Shown: positions 7,379-14,967 of the stretch, piece after piece | Layout of the letters: each line of letters starts with the position of its first letter | Numbering within the stretch: position 1 is the stretch's first letter | From: Gemmatimonas sp. UBA2094 | GTDB taxonomy: Bacteria; Gemmatimonadota; Gemmatimonadetes; Gemmatimonadales; Gemmatimonadaceae | Direction of reading: 5' to 3' | DNA: 19,079 nucleotides | Assembly: GCA_002331565.1 (NCBI GenBank) | Contig: DCZC01000103.1 | Coordinates: forward strand, 1-19,079 | Translations under genes and position numbers: made by a program | The notes under the pieces: generated by a model | The model's database searches: none | Told to the model about the DNA's origin: nothing | What the model saw: the letters and a program-made list of their open reading frames with translations, nothing else

Positions 7379-7936
7379 ATGTACGGCAAGCGACTCCCGA
7401 TTCTCGATGGCACCGGCGCCACGGCCGGCGTGGCCGACGCCCCCGCACGGGGCCACACCAAGGACGCCAGCTTCGAGTTCCTGACGACACGGAAGGACGA
7501 GTTGATCGGCTGGGCCCGCAAGTTCTCGCTCTTCCCGTATCCATTCGTCACCGCCTGCTGCGCCATGGAATTCATGGCGGTCAGCGCGTCGAACTACGAC
7601 ACCGACCGCTTCGGCGCCGCCCTGCCGCGCTTTTCACCGCGCCAGGCCGACCTGCTCATGGTCGTGGGTACCGTGACACAGAAGCAGGCGCCCATTCTGC
7701 TCAAGGTCTACGAGCAGATGTGCGAGCCGAAGTGGGTGATGGCCTTCGGCGTCTGCGCGAGTACCGGCGGCTTCTACCAGAACTACGCGTCGCTGCCCGG
7801 CATCGATCGCATCATCCCCGTCGACATCTACGTACCGGGATGTCCACCTCGCCCGGAAATGGTGATCGACGGCATCATGCGGCTGCAGGAAAAGATCGCG
7901 AACGGTCGACACCCCATCATCAACGAGCGATTCTGA
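7379..7936 (+). CDS. nuoB: NADH-quinone oxidoreductase subunit B (cluster N2)
   Basis: NuoB carries the terminal 4Fe-4S cluster N2, which passes electrons to quinone at the NuoB/NuoD interface. The 185-residue protein shows all four ligands: the tandem Cys60-Cys61 in FVTACCAMEFMA, Cys126 in FGVCASTGGFYQNY, and Cys155 in DIYVPGCPPRPE. The N-terminal 30 residues, before FEFLTTRKDELIGWARKFS, are a poorly conserved extension. The start lies 3 bases after nuoA. The next gene begins at a GTG one base after the nuoB stop. Length and motifs match the family. Confidence 0.96.
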   Translation: MYGKRLPILDGTGATAGVADAPARGHTKDASFEFLTTRKDELIGWARKFSLFPYPFVTACCAMEFMAVSASNYDTDRFGAALPRFSPRQADLLMVVGTVTQKQAPILLKVYEQMCEPKWVMAFGVCASTGGFYQNYASLPGIDRIIPVDIYVPGCPPRPEMVIDGIMRLQEKIANGRHPIINERF

Positions 7937-7937
7937 C

Positions 7938-8471
7938 GTGAGCGCCCCACTCTTCGACCGGCTGCGAGAGCAGCTTTCCCCCGGCGAAGCGGGGCAGGAA
8001 GGCCAGCCGAGTGCCGACATGCCCGTCATCTGCCGCGGCGTGCAGCACCAGGTGCTGGTCTTCGCGCTCGCGCCGTCCGCCGTGTTGCCGGTAGCCCGCC
8101 GCCTCCGCGACGACTTCGGCTTCGACCTGTTCCTCGACGTCACGGCTGTGGATTGGCCCGGCGACGCGCTTCGCTTCGAAGTGGTGTGGCACTTCTACTC
8201 CTCCACCGACAAGGTGCGCGTGCGCCTCAAGACGCGCGTGCCGGAGCAGGCGCCCGCCGTGCCGTCGCTTGCGCCCCTGTACGGGGCGGCCGGCTACATG
8301 GAACGCGAATGCCACGACATGTACGGTGTCACGTTCGACGGCAACGCCGATCTCCGACCCATCCTGTTGTACGAAGGCTTCGTGGGCCATCCACTGCGCA
8401 AGGATTATCCGAAGCAGAAGGAGCAGCCGCTCGTGCCCTACCTTCCGCCGCAGAGTGCCCTTGTCCGCTGA
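7938..8471 (+). CDS. nuoC: NADH-quinone oxidoreductase subunit C
   Basis: NuoC is the 30-kDa-type peripheral subunit that packs against NuoD and carries no cofactor. The 177-residue protein has the family core FDLFLDVTAVDWPG, FEVVWHFYS, and the signature ERECHDMYGVTF followed by DLRPILLYEGFVGHPLRKDY. The start is a GTG one base after the nuoB stop codon. NuoC and NuoD are separate genes, unlike the fused NuoCD of Escherichia coli. The end overlaps the proposed nuoD start by 11 bases. Confidence 0.95.
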   Translation: MSAPLFDRLREQLSPGEAGQEGQPSADMPVICRGVQHQVLVFALAPSAVLPVARRLRDDFGFDLFLDVTAVDWPGDALRFEVVWHFYSSTDKVRVRLKTRVPEQAPAVPSLAPLYGAAGYMERECHDMYGVTFDGNADLRPILLYEGFVGHPLRKDYPKQKEQPLVPYLPPQSALVR

Positions 8472-9693
8472 ACCCGCCCTCCGTCCGCCGATCGCGAACC
8501 CGGTGCGCAACGTCCTCACGGCCAGCCGTGAGGACACCAGCATCGTCAACATCGGCCCGTCTCATCCGGCCACGCACGGCACCGTGCAGATCATCGCCGA
8601 GCTGGATGCCGAGAAAGTGGTGCGCACCGACGTGCACTGCGGGTATCTCCACCGCGGCTTCGAGAAGGAGTGCGAGGATCACACCTGGCACAACCTCATG
8701 CCGTACGTGGACCGGCTCAACTACTGCTCGGCGCTGATCAACAACTTCGCGTACTGCGATGCGGTCGAGCAGCTCATGGGCATCGAGATCACGCCGCGCA
8801 CGAAGTATTTGCGTACGCTGCTCGCCGAGTACAGCCGCCTCGCCGACCATCTCACCTGCGTGGCCGCCCAGCTCATGGAGCTCGGGGCCATGACGGGGTT
8901 CCTGTATCTCGTCACGGCGCGCGACAGCATCTACGAGCACCTCGCGGCGCTTACCGGCGCCCGCGTGACCTACTCGTACGGGCGCCTCGGCGGTCTCGCA
9001 TTCGACGTGCCGGCCGGCTGGTTCCAGCGCCTCGAGGAGATTCTCAAGGACTACGAGCGCTACATCGCGATGGTGCACGGTCTGGTCGATCGCAACCGCA
9101 TCTTCATCGACCGCATGCGCAACGTGGGCGTCATCAGTACCAAGGACGCCATTCATTGGGGCTTCACCGGCCCCATCTTGCGCAGCACCGGCGCACCGCG
9201 CGACCTGCGCAAGGACACGCCGTATCTCGCCTACGGCGAGCTCGACTTCGATGTGCCCGTGGGCATCAAGGGCGACAACTACGATCGCTACTACGTGCGC
9301 ATGCGCGAGATGGACGAATCGGTGTACATGATCCGCCAGCTTGTCGACATGATCCCGGACGGCCCCATCATGGTGGACGACCGGCGGTGCGTGTTCCCCG
9401 AGAAGGAGCTCGTGTACACCGAAATCGAGTCGCTCATCAACCACTTCAAACTGGTGATGGAAGGGCCAGTCGTGCCCTCCGGCGACATCTACGTGGCACA
9501 CGAAGGGGCCAACGGCGAACTCGGCTTCTACATCGTCAGCAATGGCGCCGGACAACCCTACAAGGTGCACGTACGCTCCCCCAGCTTCGTGCACATGGGC
9601 GGCGTGCATACCATGCTCAACGGCTATCAGCTCGCCGACATCGTCACGACCTTCGGGTCGGTGAACATGATCGGCGGTGAGTGCGACCGATGA
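8461..9693 (+). CDS. nuoD: NADH-quinone oxidoreductase subunit D (quinone-site 49-kDa homologue)
   Basis: NuoD forms the quinone-binding cavity beside cluster N2 and is related to the large subunit of NiFe hydrogenases, without the metal ligands. Landmarks are IVNIGPSHPATHGT with the quinone-contacting His, RLNYCSALINNFAYCDAVEQ carrying the conserved Tyr, LTGARVTYSYGRLGGLAFDV, and a C-terminal GGECDR where the usual ending is GEVDR. The open frame reaches back to 8269 inside nuoC, which is not credible as coding. Two starts remain: TTG 8461 (410 residues, overlapping nuoC by 11 bases) and GTG 8503 (396 residues). Neither has a good Shine-Dalgarno sequence. TTG 8461 is chosen for tight coupling with nuoC, with low certainty. 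The stop overlaps nuoE as ATGA. Confidence 0.93.
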   Translation: MSAEPALRPPIANPVRNVLTASREDTSIVNIGPSHPATHGTVQIIAELDAEKVVRTDVHCGYLHRGFEKECEDHTWHNLMPYVDRLNYCSALINNFAYCDAVEQLMGIEITPRTKYLRTLLAEYSRLADHLTCVAAQLMELGAMTGFLYLVTARDSIYEHLAALTGARVTYSYGRLGGLAFDVPAGWFQRLEEILKDYERYIAMVHGLVDRNRIFIDRMRNVGVISTKDAIHWGFTGPILRSTGAPRDLRKDTPYLAYGELDFDVPVGIKGDNYDRYYVRMREMDESVYMIRQLVDMIPDGPIMVDDRRCVFPEKELVYTEIESLINHFKLVMEGPVVPSGDIYVAHEGANGELGFYIVSNGAGQPYKVHVRSPSFVHMGGVHTMLNGYQLADIVTTFGSVNMIGGECDR

Positions 9694-10178
9694 AGGCACC
9701 CATGCAGACCATTCAACATCTCATCCCCGAGTTCGAGCGCTGGAAGGAACGCTACCCCGAGGGATTCGAAGGCTCGCTCACCATTCCTTGTCTGCGTCGC
9801 ATTCAGGAAGAGCGCGGCTACATCGCGGACAGCGACATCGACGAACTCGTGGCCTATCTGGGTGTGCCACGCACCCAGGTGGACGAGGTGCTCGGCTTCT
9901 ACACCATGTTCACGCGTGAGCCCCTCGGCCGGCATCATTTGCAGGTGTGCCACAACGTATCGTGCTCGATGCGCGGCGCTGACGGTCTCATCGCGTATCT
10001 GTGCGGCCGCCTCGGTATTCAGCCGGGCGAAACCACTCCCGACGGCACGTTCACGATCTCGACGGCCGAGTGTCTCGCGTCGTGCGGCACGGCGCCGATG
10101 ATGATCGTGAACGAGACGTACCACGAGAATCTCACACCGGCCAAGGTGGACGCGTTGCTCGAGGAACTGGCCAAGTGA
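9690..10178 (+). CDS. nuoE: NADH-quinone oxidoreductase subunit E (cluster N1a)
   Basis: NuoE is the thioredoxin-fold 24-kDa-type subunit with the 2Fe-2S cluster N1a, next to FMN in NuoF. The 162-residue protein has the exact ligand spacing: Cys87-x4-Cys92 in CHNVSCSM, 35 residues, then Cys128-x3-Cys132 in ECLASCGTAPM. The helical N-terminal domain includes IPCLRRIQEERGYI and VLGFYTMF. The ATG at 9690 overlaps the nuoD stop as ATGA and has GGTGAG upstream, so it is preferred over the in-frame GTG at 9681. The stop overlaps nuoF as GTGA. Confidence 0.95.
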   Translation: MKAPMQTIQHLIPEFERWKERYPEGFEGSLTIPCLRRIQEERGYIADSDIDELVAYLGVPRTQVDEVLGFYTMFTREPLGRHHLQVCHNVSCSMRGADGLIAYLCGRLGIQPGETTPDGTFTISTAECLASCGTAPMMIVNETYHENLTPAKVDALLEELAK

Positions 10179-11551
10179 CCGCGCCCGCCACGGAGCCCGT
10201 GCTGTCGGGACGCAAGTTCTTCATGAACCATGAGGTGACGCCCACCTCGCATACGCTCACCGATTACCGTGCGCGCGGCGGCTATCAGGCGCTCGAAAAG
10301 GTGATCAAGGGCGGCGTCAGCCCCGCCGACGTCATCAAGGAAGTGAGCACTGCCGGCCTGCTCGGTCACGGCGGCGCCGCGTTCCCGGCCGGTCGCAAGT
10401 GGGGCGTGATCCGGCCGGACGACGGGGAGCCGCACTACGTGTGCATGAACGCCGACGAGGGCGAGCCCGGCACGTTCAAGGATCGCTGGCTGCTCGAGCA
10501 GGTACCGCACATGACGGTCGAGGGGCTCATCCTCGCCTCCTACGCGATCGGTGGTCGTCACGCGTTCATCTACATTCGAGGCGAGTTCGATCTGCCGTAT
10601 CGTCGCATCCAAGGTGCGGTCGACGAAGCGTATGCCGCCGGCCTGCTCGGCAGGAACATCATGGGCAGCCAGTACTCGCTCGACGTGGTGGTGTATCGCG
10701 GCGCCGGCTCGTATGTCTGCGGTGAAGCATCGGCCATGCTCGCCTCGCTGGAAGGCAAGAAGGGATGGCCGCGCAACCGCCCGCCGCGTCTGACGGTCAA
10801 GGGACTGTACCAGAAGCCCACGGTGGTGAACAACGTCGAAACGTTGGCCAACGTGCCGGTGATCCTCAGCCTCGGCGCCGAGGAGTTCCGCAAGACGGGA
10901 ACGCCCAAGAGCCCGGGCACGCAGATGATCTCAATCTCGGGGCATGTGAACCGCCCCGGCGTGTACGAAATCGAGTACGGCTACTCGTGGGAGAAATTCA
11001 TCTACGAGGACTGCGGCGGCATCCAGGGCGGACGTGGGCTCAAGTGCGTCATCCCCGGTGGCGTGTCCACCAAGATCCTCGACGCCAACGCGATCAAGGG
11101 CGTCACCCTCGATCACAACGCGGCAGTGGTCGCCGGCTCCCAGCTGGGGTCCGGGGGGATGATCGCCATTGCCGAGGGCACGTGCATGGTGCGTCTTGCC
11201 CGCGTGATCCAGCGCTTCTATCACCACGAGTCGTGCGGGCAGTGTACGCCGTGCCGTGAGGGGATGGGCTGGATGGAGCGTGTGCTCGACCGCATCGTGC
11301 GCGGCGAGGGCCGTCCCGATGACATCGATCGCCTGTACCACATCTCGAATGCGAACGATGGCACCACCATCTGCAGTCTCGGGGACTCGGCGGGCTACGC
11401 CTGCACGGCTATCCTCGATCACTATCGCGAGGAGTTCGAGTACTTCATCACGAATGGCCGGTCGATGATGGACGGACGACTGGCCGTCGAGGATCCGTTC
11501 GCCGGTGCCGTCGCGACGCCGTTGTCCGGCCTGGCGGGAGCGGCCGTATGA
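10175..11551 (+). CDS. nuoF: NADH-quinone oxidoreductase subunit F (FMN, NADH site, cluster N3)
   Basis: NuoF binds NADH and FMN and holds the 4Fe-4S cluster N3, the electron entry point of complex I. With the GTG start at 10175 it has 458 residues. The FMN motif is GHGGAAFPAGRKW (64-76), where GRGGAGFPTG is usual. NADEGEPGTFKDR is at 92-104. N3 ligands are Cys354, Cys357 and Cys360 in ESCGQCTPCREG, with Cys400 in ICSLGDS. Oddly, the usual CGEETAL motif reads CGEASAM at 182-188, so the second Glu is Ala185. The following PRLKPPFP-type motif reads PRNRPPRL. These are NADH-contact positions in the Thermus subunit, as I recall it. The start overlaps the nuoE stop as GTGA, with GAGGAA upstream. 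The open frame extends further upstream inside nuoE and is not coding there. Confidence 0.94.
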   Translation: MTAPATEPVLSGRKFFMNHEVTPTSHTLTDYRARGGYQALEKVIKGGVSPADVIKEVSTAGLLGHGGAAFPAGRKWGVIRPDDGEPHYVCMNADEGEPGTFKDRWLLEQVPHMTVEGLILASYAIGGRHAFIYIRGEFDLPYRRIQGAVDEAYAAGLLGRNIMGSQYSLDVVVYRGAGSYVCGEASAMLASLEGKKGWPRNRPPRLTVKGLYQKPTVVNNVETLANVPVILSLGAEEFRKTGTPKSPGTQMISISGHVNRPGVYEIEYGYSWEKFIYEDCGGIQGGRGLKCVIPGGVSTKILDANAIKGVTLDHNAAVVAGSQLGSGGMIAIAEGTCMVRLARVIQRFYHHESCGQCTPCREGMGWMERVLDRIVRGEGRPDDIDRLYHISNANDGTTICSLGDSAGYACTAILDHYREEFEYFITNGRSMMDGRLAVEDPFAGAVATPLSGLAGAAV

Positions 11552-13083
11552 GCCCGAACACGCAGGCCGACCGCAAGCGCGGCAACAACGAACCGGTCGA
11601 CACCAGCAAGCCCATCGCCTTCTCCATCAACGGCGTGCCGTGCACGGCATACAAGGGCGAGTCGGTCATTCAGGCGGCGCAGCGCGCGGGGATGGATATC
11701 CCGCACTTCTGCTGGCACCACGACCTGTCGGTGCCGGGCAACTGCCGCATCTGCATGGTGGAGGTGGAGCAGGACAAGGGTGACCCCTGGTTCGACATCG
11801 GCTGCAACATGCCGGTCACCGAGGGGATGCGTGTGCTCACCGAGAGCGACACCGTGAAGAAACTGCGTCGTGAAACGATGCAGTTCATCACGCTCAATCA
11901 TCCGGTGGACTGCGGCATCTGCAACAAGGCCGGCGAGTGCATCCTGCAGGACTATCATTACGAGCACAACGGCAAGGCGTCGATGTCGGTCGACCGGAAG
12001 AACCACGCCACCAAGTTCTTCCCGCTGTCCGACCGTATCATGCTGGACAACGAGCGCTGCATCATGTGCACGCGCTGCGTGCGCTTCACGCACGAGGTGT
12101 CGGAGTCGCATGCGCTGGCCGCCGTGTATCGGGGAGACCATTCGCTCATCCGGCCGGCCGAGGACGCGAACTTCAACGAGGACGCGTACTCCGACAACGT
12201 GATCGACATCTGCCCGGTGGGCGCTCTGTTGTCGCGGCAGAATCTCGATCATGCGCGCGTGTGGTACACCAAGGCCACGCCGAGCGTGTGTCCGGGCTGT
12301 TCGCGCGGCTGCAGCATCAACATCTGGCACCGCAAGCCGGAGTGGGCACTCAAGGCCCTCGATCCGCAGCTCAACTCGCGGATCGAACGCGTGACGCCGT
12401 TGGAGAACCCGGCCGTGAACGGCCCGTGGATCTGCAACAAGGCGCGCGATCTCGCCGCCATCTTCGAGCGGCCGCGCGCCACGATGGCGATGGCCCAGGG
12501 CACGCCGCTGGAGCTCGACGAGGCGATCGCCCGGGCGGCGGTGTTCGTGCAGAATGCCCGTCGGGTCGTGGCGCTGGTGTCGAGCTGGGGGTCCAACGAA
12601 GAACTCGAGGCGTTCGCCACGGCATTCGCCGCCCGACTCGGCGGTGCCGTGACGGCCTACGCGAAGGCCGATCACCAGCCGCAGCCGGGTGAGACGGTGG
12701 AAGACCATTTGCTCATCATGGCGGACAAGAATCCCAATCTTACGGCGGCCACAGCGCGTTTTCCGCTGGCGCCGGCTGATCTGCCGGTCGCGCTCGCCGG
12801 GGCCGATGTGGTCCTCGTGTGGGGCGAAGGCGTGGCACAGGAGTCGCTGCCCGTGGGGGCGACGATCATCCGGCTCGACGGCTACGCCCACGAGCACAAC
12901 GCCAAGGCGCACGTGTTCATTCCGCTCAGCATCCAGACCGAGCGGAGCGGGCACTATACCAACTTCGAAGGCACCGTCACGCCGTTCGAGGCGTGCTTCG
13001 CGCCCAAGGCGCCGGTGGCGCACGCGGCCGAGTTGTTTGCGCGTCTGGCCGGGGCACCGCAGCTCGCGGGGGCCGGCCGATGA
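11548..13083 (+). CDS. nuoG: NADH-quinone oxidoreductase subunit G, short form (clusters N1b, N4, N5, N7)
   Basis: NuoG relays electrons from NuoF towards NuoI. Ligands seen are Cys55, 66, 69 and 86 (N1b); His118 with Cys122, 125 and 131 (N5); Cys171, 174, 177 and 222 (N4); and Cys248, 251, 255 and 296 (N7, in CPGCSRGCSINIW and WICNKAR). N7 occurs only in some bacterial enzymes such as those of Escherichia coli and Thermus. The protein has 511 residues against about 700-900 for NuoG with a full molybdopterin-type domain. The part after residue 310 is a reduced remnant, ending with ERSGHYTNFEGTVTPFEACF, which resembles the closing segment of longer forms. The start ATGA overlaps nuoF, and the stop ATGA overlaps nuoH. 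Confidence 0.94.
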   Translation: MSPNTQADRKRGNNEPVDTSKPIAFSINGVPCTAYKGESVIQAAQRAGMDIPHFCWHHDLSVPGNCRICMVEVEQDKGDPWFDIGCNMPVTEGMRVLTESDTVKKLRRETMQFITLNHPVDCGICNKAGECILQDYHYEHNGKASMSVDRKNHATKFFPLSDRIMLDNERCIMCTRCVRFTHEVSESHALAAVYRGDHSLIRPAEDANFNEDAYSDNVIDICPVGALLSRQNLDHARVWYTKATPSVCPGCSRGCSINIWHRKPEWALKALDPQLNSRIERVTPLENPAVNGPWICNKARDLAAIFERPRATMAMAQGTPLELDEAIARAAVFVQNARRVVALVSSWGSNEELEAFATAFAARLGGAVTAYAKADHQPQPGETVEDHLLIMADKNPNLTAATARFPLAPADLPVALAGADVVLVWGEGVAQESLPVGATIIRLDGYAHEHNAKAHVFIPLSIQTERSGHYTNFEGTVTPFEACFAPKAPVAHAAELFARLAGAPQLAGAGR

Positions 13084-14234
13084 ACAGCGTGTTGCCCGAC
13101 CTCGTCGTGTCGCTGGTGTTCATCGGCTACGCCATGGTGATGCTGCTCAGCTTCGGCGGGCTGCTCACCTGGGTGGAACGCAAGCAGTCGGCGGTGATGG
13201 CCGATCGCGTGGGGGCCAACCGCGCGTACATCCGCATTCCGTTCACCAACATCAAGCTGGTGTGGCTCGGTCTGTTCCATGGCATGGCCGACGGATTGAA
13301 GATGCTCCTCAAGGAGAACTTCAAGCCGAAGACGCACGATGCGGTGGGCTACTTCCTGGCGCCGTTCATCGTGTTCACGCCGGTGCTGCTGGTGTTCGCG
13401 GTGGTCCCGTTCGGCGGTACGGTGGTACCCGGCCAGCTCATTCCGGCGCTGGCGGGGTGGTTCGGCGATCGTGCGTACAACATGCAGATCGCCAACCTCG
13501 ACGCCGGGCTGCTGGTGGTGTTCGCGTTCAGCAGCCTCGGCATCATTGGCGCGATGCTCGCCGGCTGGGCCTCGGACAACAAGTTCTCACTGCTGGGCGG
13601 CCTGCGCGCCGGCTCGCAGATGATCAGCTACGAGCTGGTCATGGGGCTGACGGTACTCGGGCTCATTCTGGTGTACGGCACGGTCAACCTCGGGGACATC
13701 GTGCGGCAGCAGTCGGGGACCATCGGCGGCGTTCTCCCCGCGTGGGGGATCTTCTACCAGCCCGTCGCGGCGTTCCTGTTCCTTACCGCGGCCATCGCCG
13801 AGAACAAGCGTATCCCGTTCGACTTGCCGGAAGCGGAGTCGGAGCTCATCGCCGGGTACTTCACCGAGTACAGCGCGATGAAGCTCGGCCTGTTCATGTT
13901 CTCGGAGTTCATTCAGATCGCCGTGGTGGGCGCGCTGTTCGCCACGCTGTTCCTGGGCGGCTACAACCTGCCGTTCATGACGGATGCCGGGTTTTCGCTG
14001 CCGGGCGGAACGGAGATCGCGCTCGCCCAGGCCGTGCGGGTACCGCTGCAGCTGGTGACGTTCCTCGGCAAGGTGGCGCTGCTGTGCGTCATCCAGATCC
14101 AGATCCGCTGGACGCTGCCACGCTTCCGGTACGATCAGATGCTGGGACTTTCGTGGAAGATGCTGTTGCCGCTGTCGCTGGCGAATCTCGCCGTGACGGT
14201 GGTGTGGATGTGGCTTGCCGGAGGTGGCCAGTGA
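13080..14234 (+). CDS. nuoH: NADH-quinone oxidoreductase subunit H
   Basis: NuoH is the membrane subunit that closes the quinone channel and links quinone reduction to the proton arm. The 384-residue protein has eight or so hydrophobic helices. Hallmarks are LLTWVERKQSAVMADRVGAN near the N-terminus, LRAGSQMISYELVMGL, and the acidic loop AENKRIPFDLPEAESELIAG followed by YFTEYSAMKLGLFMFSE. The conserved acidic residues in that loop are intact. ATG 13080 overlaps the nuoG stop as ATGA. The frame is open upstream inside nuoG but carries no family signal there. The stop overlaps nuoI as GTGA. Confidence 0.95.
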   Translation: MNSVLPDLVVSLVFIGYAMVMLLSFGGLLTWVERKQSAVMADRVGANRAYIRIPFTNIKLVWLGLFHGMADGLKMLLKENFKPKTHDAVGYFLAPFIVFTPVLLVFAVVPFGGTVVPGQLIPALAGWFGDRAYNMQIANLDAGLLVVFAFSSLGIIGAMLAGWASDNKFSLLGGLRAGSQMISYELVMGLTVLGLILVYGTVNLGDIVRQQSGTIGGVLPAWGIFYQPVAAFLFLTAAIAENKRIPFDLPEAESELIAGYFTEYSAMKLGLFMFSEFIQIAVVGALFATLFLGGYNLPFMTDAGFSLPGGTEIALAQAVRVPLQLVTFLGKVALLCVIQIQIRWTLPRFRYDQMLGLSWKMLLPLSLANLAVTVVWMWLAGGGQ

Positions 14235-14956
14235 ACCCGATGGTGAAGGATCGTGTGGCGTCGTCGACCGCCGGCGTGACCGGCGTGGCGTTCGGCGACA
14301 ACGAACGGCTCGCGGCGCGGAAGGCCGGGCTGGTGCCCGCCGCGCCCACGACACCGCGCACGCCGGTGCGGTACGCGCGCAAGCAGTACTGGAACGAGCC
14401 CGAGATGACGCTGTGGGAGAAGGCGTATCTCCCCGAGGTGCTCAAAGGGCTCGCCATTACCACCGGCGTCTTTCTGCGCAACATGGGGAAGTGGCTGACG
14501 GGCCGGAAAGGCGCGGTGACCACGTACTACCCCGAGGAGAAACGGGCCGACTTCGCGCCGCGTAATCGGGGCAAGCACATTCTCACGCAGCGGCCCGACG
14601 GATCGCCGCAGTGCATCGCGTGCAACATGTGCGCGACCGTGTGCCCGGCGAAGGTCATCGAAATCGAGGCCGGCTTCGATCCGAACGATCCGGCGCATCC
14701 CAAGTATCCGGTGCGCTTCGAGATCGACTACTCGCGCTGCGTGTTCTGCGGCATGTGTGTGGAGGCATGCCCGGAGGACGCCATTCGCATGCAGGACGAC
14801 GTGCCGGATCTCGTGAGCGACGATCGCTACAACATGTGGATGACGATGGACGAGATGCTCACGTGGCAGCCGCAGCAGGACGTGGCGAAACCCTATCCGC
14901 CCAAGCCGGTGCCACTGGGGCTCGGCGAGAGCGTGAAGCGGGGGCGCGGACAATAG
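14231..14956 (+). CDS. nuoI: NADH-quinone oxidoreductase subunit I (clusters N6a and N6b)
   Basis: NuoI is the ferredoxin-like subunit that carries two 4Fe-4S clusters to N2. The ligand motifs are CIACNMCATVCP (Cys128, 131, 134, 138) and CVFCGMCVEACP (Cys170, 173, 176, 180). With the GTG start at 14231 the protein has 241 residues, longer than the usual 160-180. The extra part is an N-terminal tail of about 55 residues rich in Ala, Thr and Pro before the amphipathic LWEKAYLPEVLKGLAIT segment, plus a C-terminal tail. GGAGGT lies 5 bases before the GTG, which also overlaps the nuoH stop as GTGA; the ATG at 14240 is the alternative. The very long upstream open frame through nuoG and nuoH is out of frame with both and is not coding. 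Confidence 0.94.
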   Translation: MNPMVKDRVASSTAGVTGVAFGDNERLAARKAGLVPAAPTTPRTPVRYARKQYWNEPEMTLWEKAYLPEVLKGLAITTGVFLRNMGKWLTGRKGAVTTYYPEEKRADFAPRNRGKHILTQRPDGSPQCIACNMCATVCPAKVIEIEAGFDPNDPAHPKYPVRFEIDYSRCVFCGMCVEACPEDAIRMQDDVPDLVSDDRYNMWMTMDEMLTWQPQQDVAKPYPPKPVPLGLGESVKRGRGQ

Positions 14957-14967
14957 AACCGATCGCG

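Noticed and set aside
8329..9699. 456-codon minus-strand frame opposite nuoD
   Set aside because: His/Val/Ala-rich low-information translation, antisense to a secure NuoD. GC-skewed codon positions explain the lack of stops.
11422..13023. 533-codon minus-strand frame opposite nuoG
   Set aside because: Arg/His-rich shadow of nuoG with no motif. NuoG cluster ligands on the other strand are complete.
12689..14230. Long plus-strand open frame running through nuoG and nuoH into nuoI
   Set aside because: Only the part from 14231 matches a family. The upstream part is out of frame with nuoG and nuoH and Arg-rich, so it is not a fusion.
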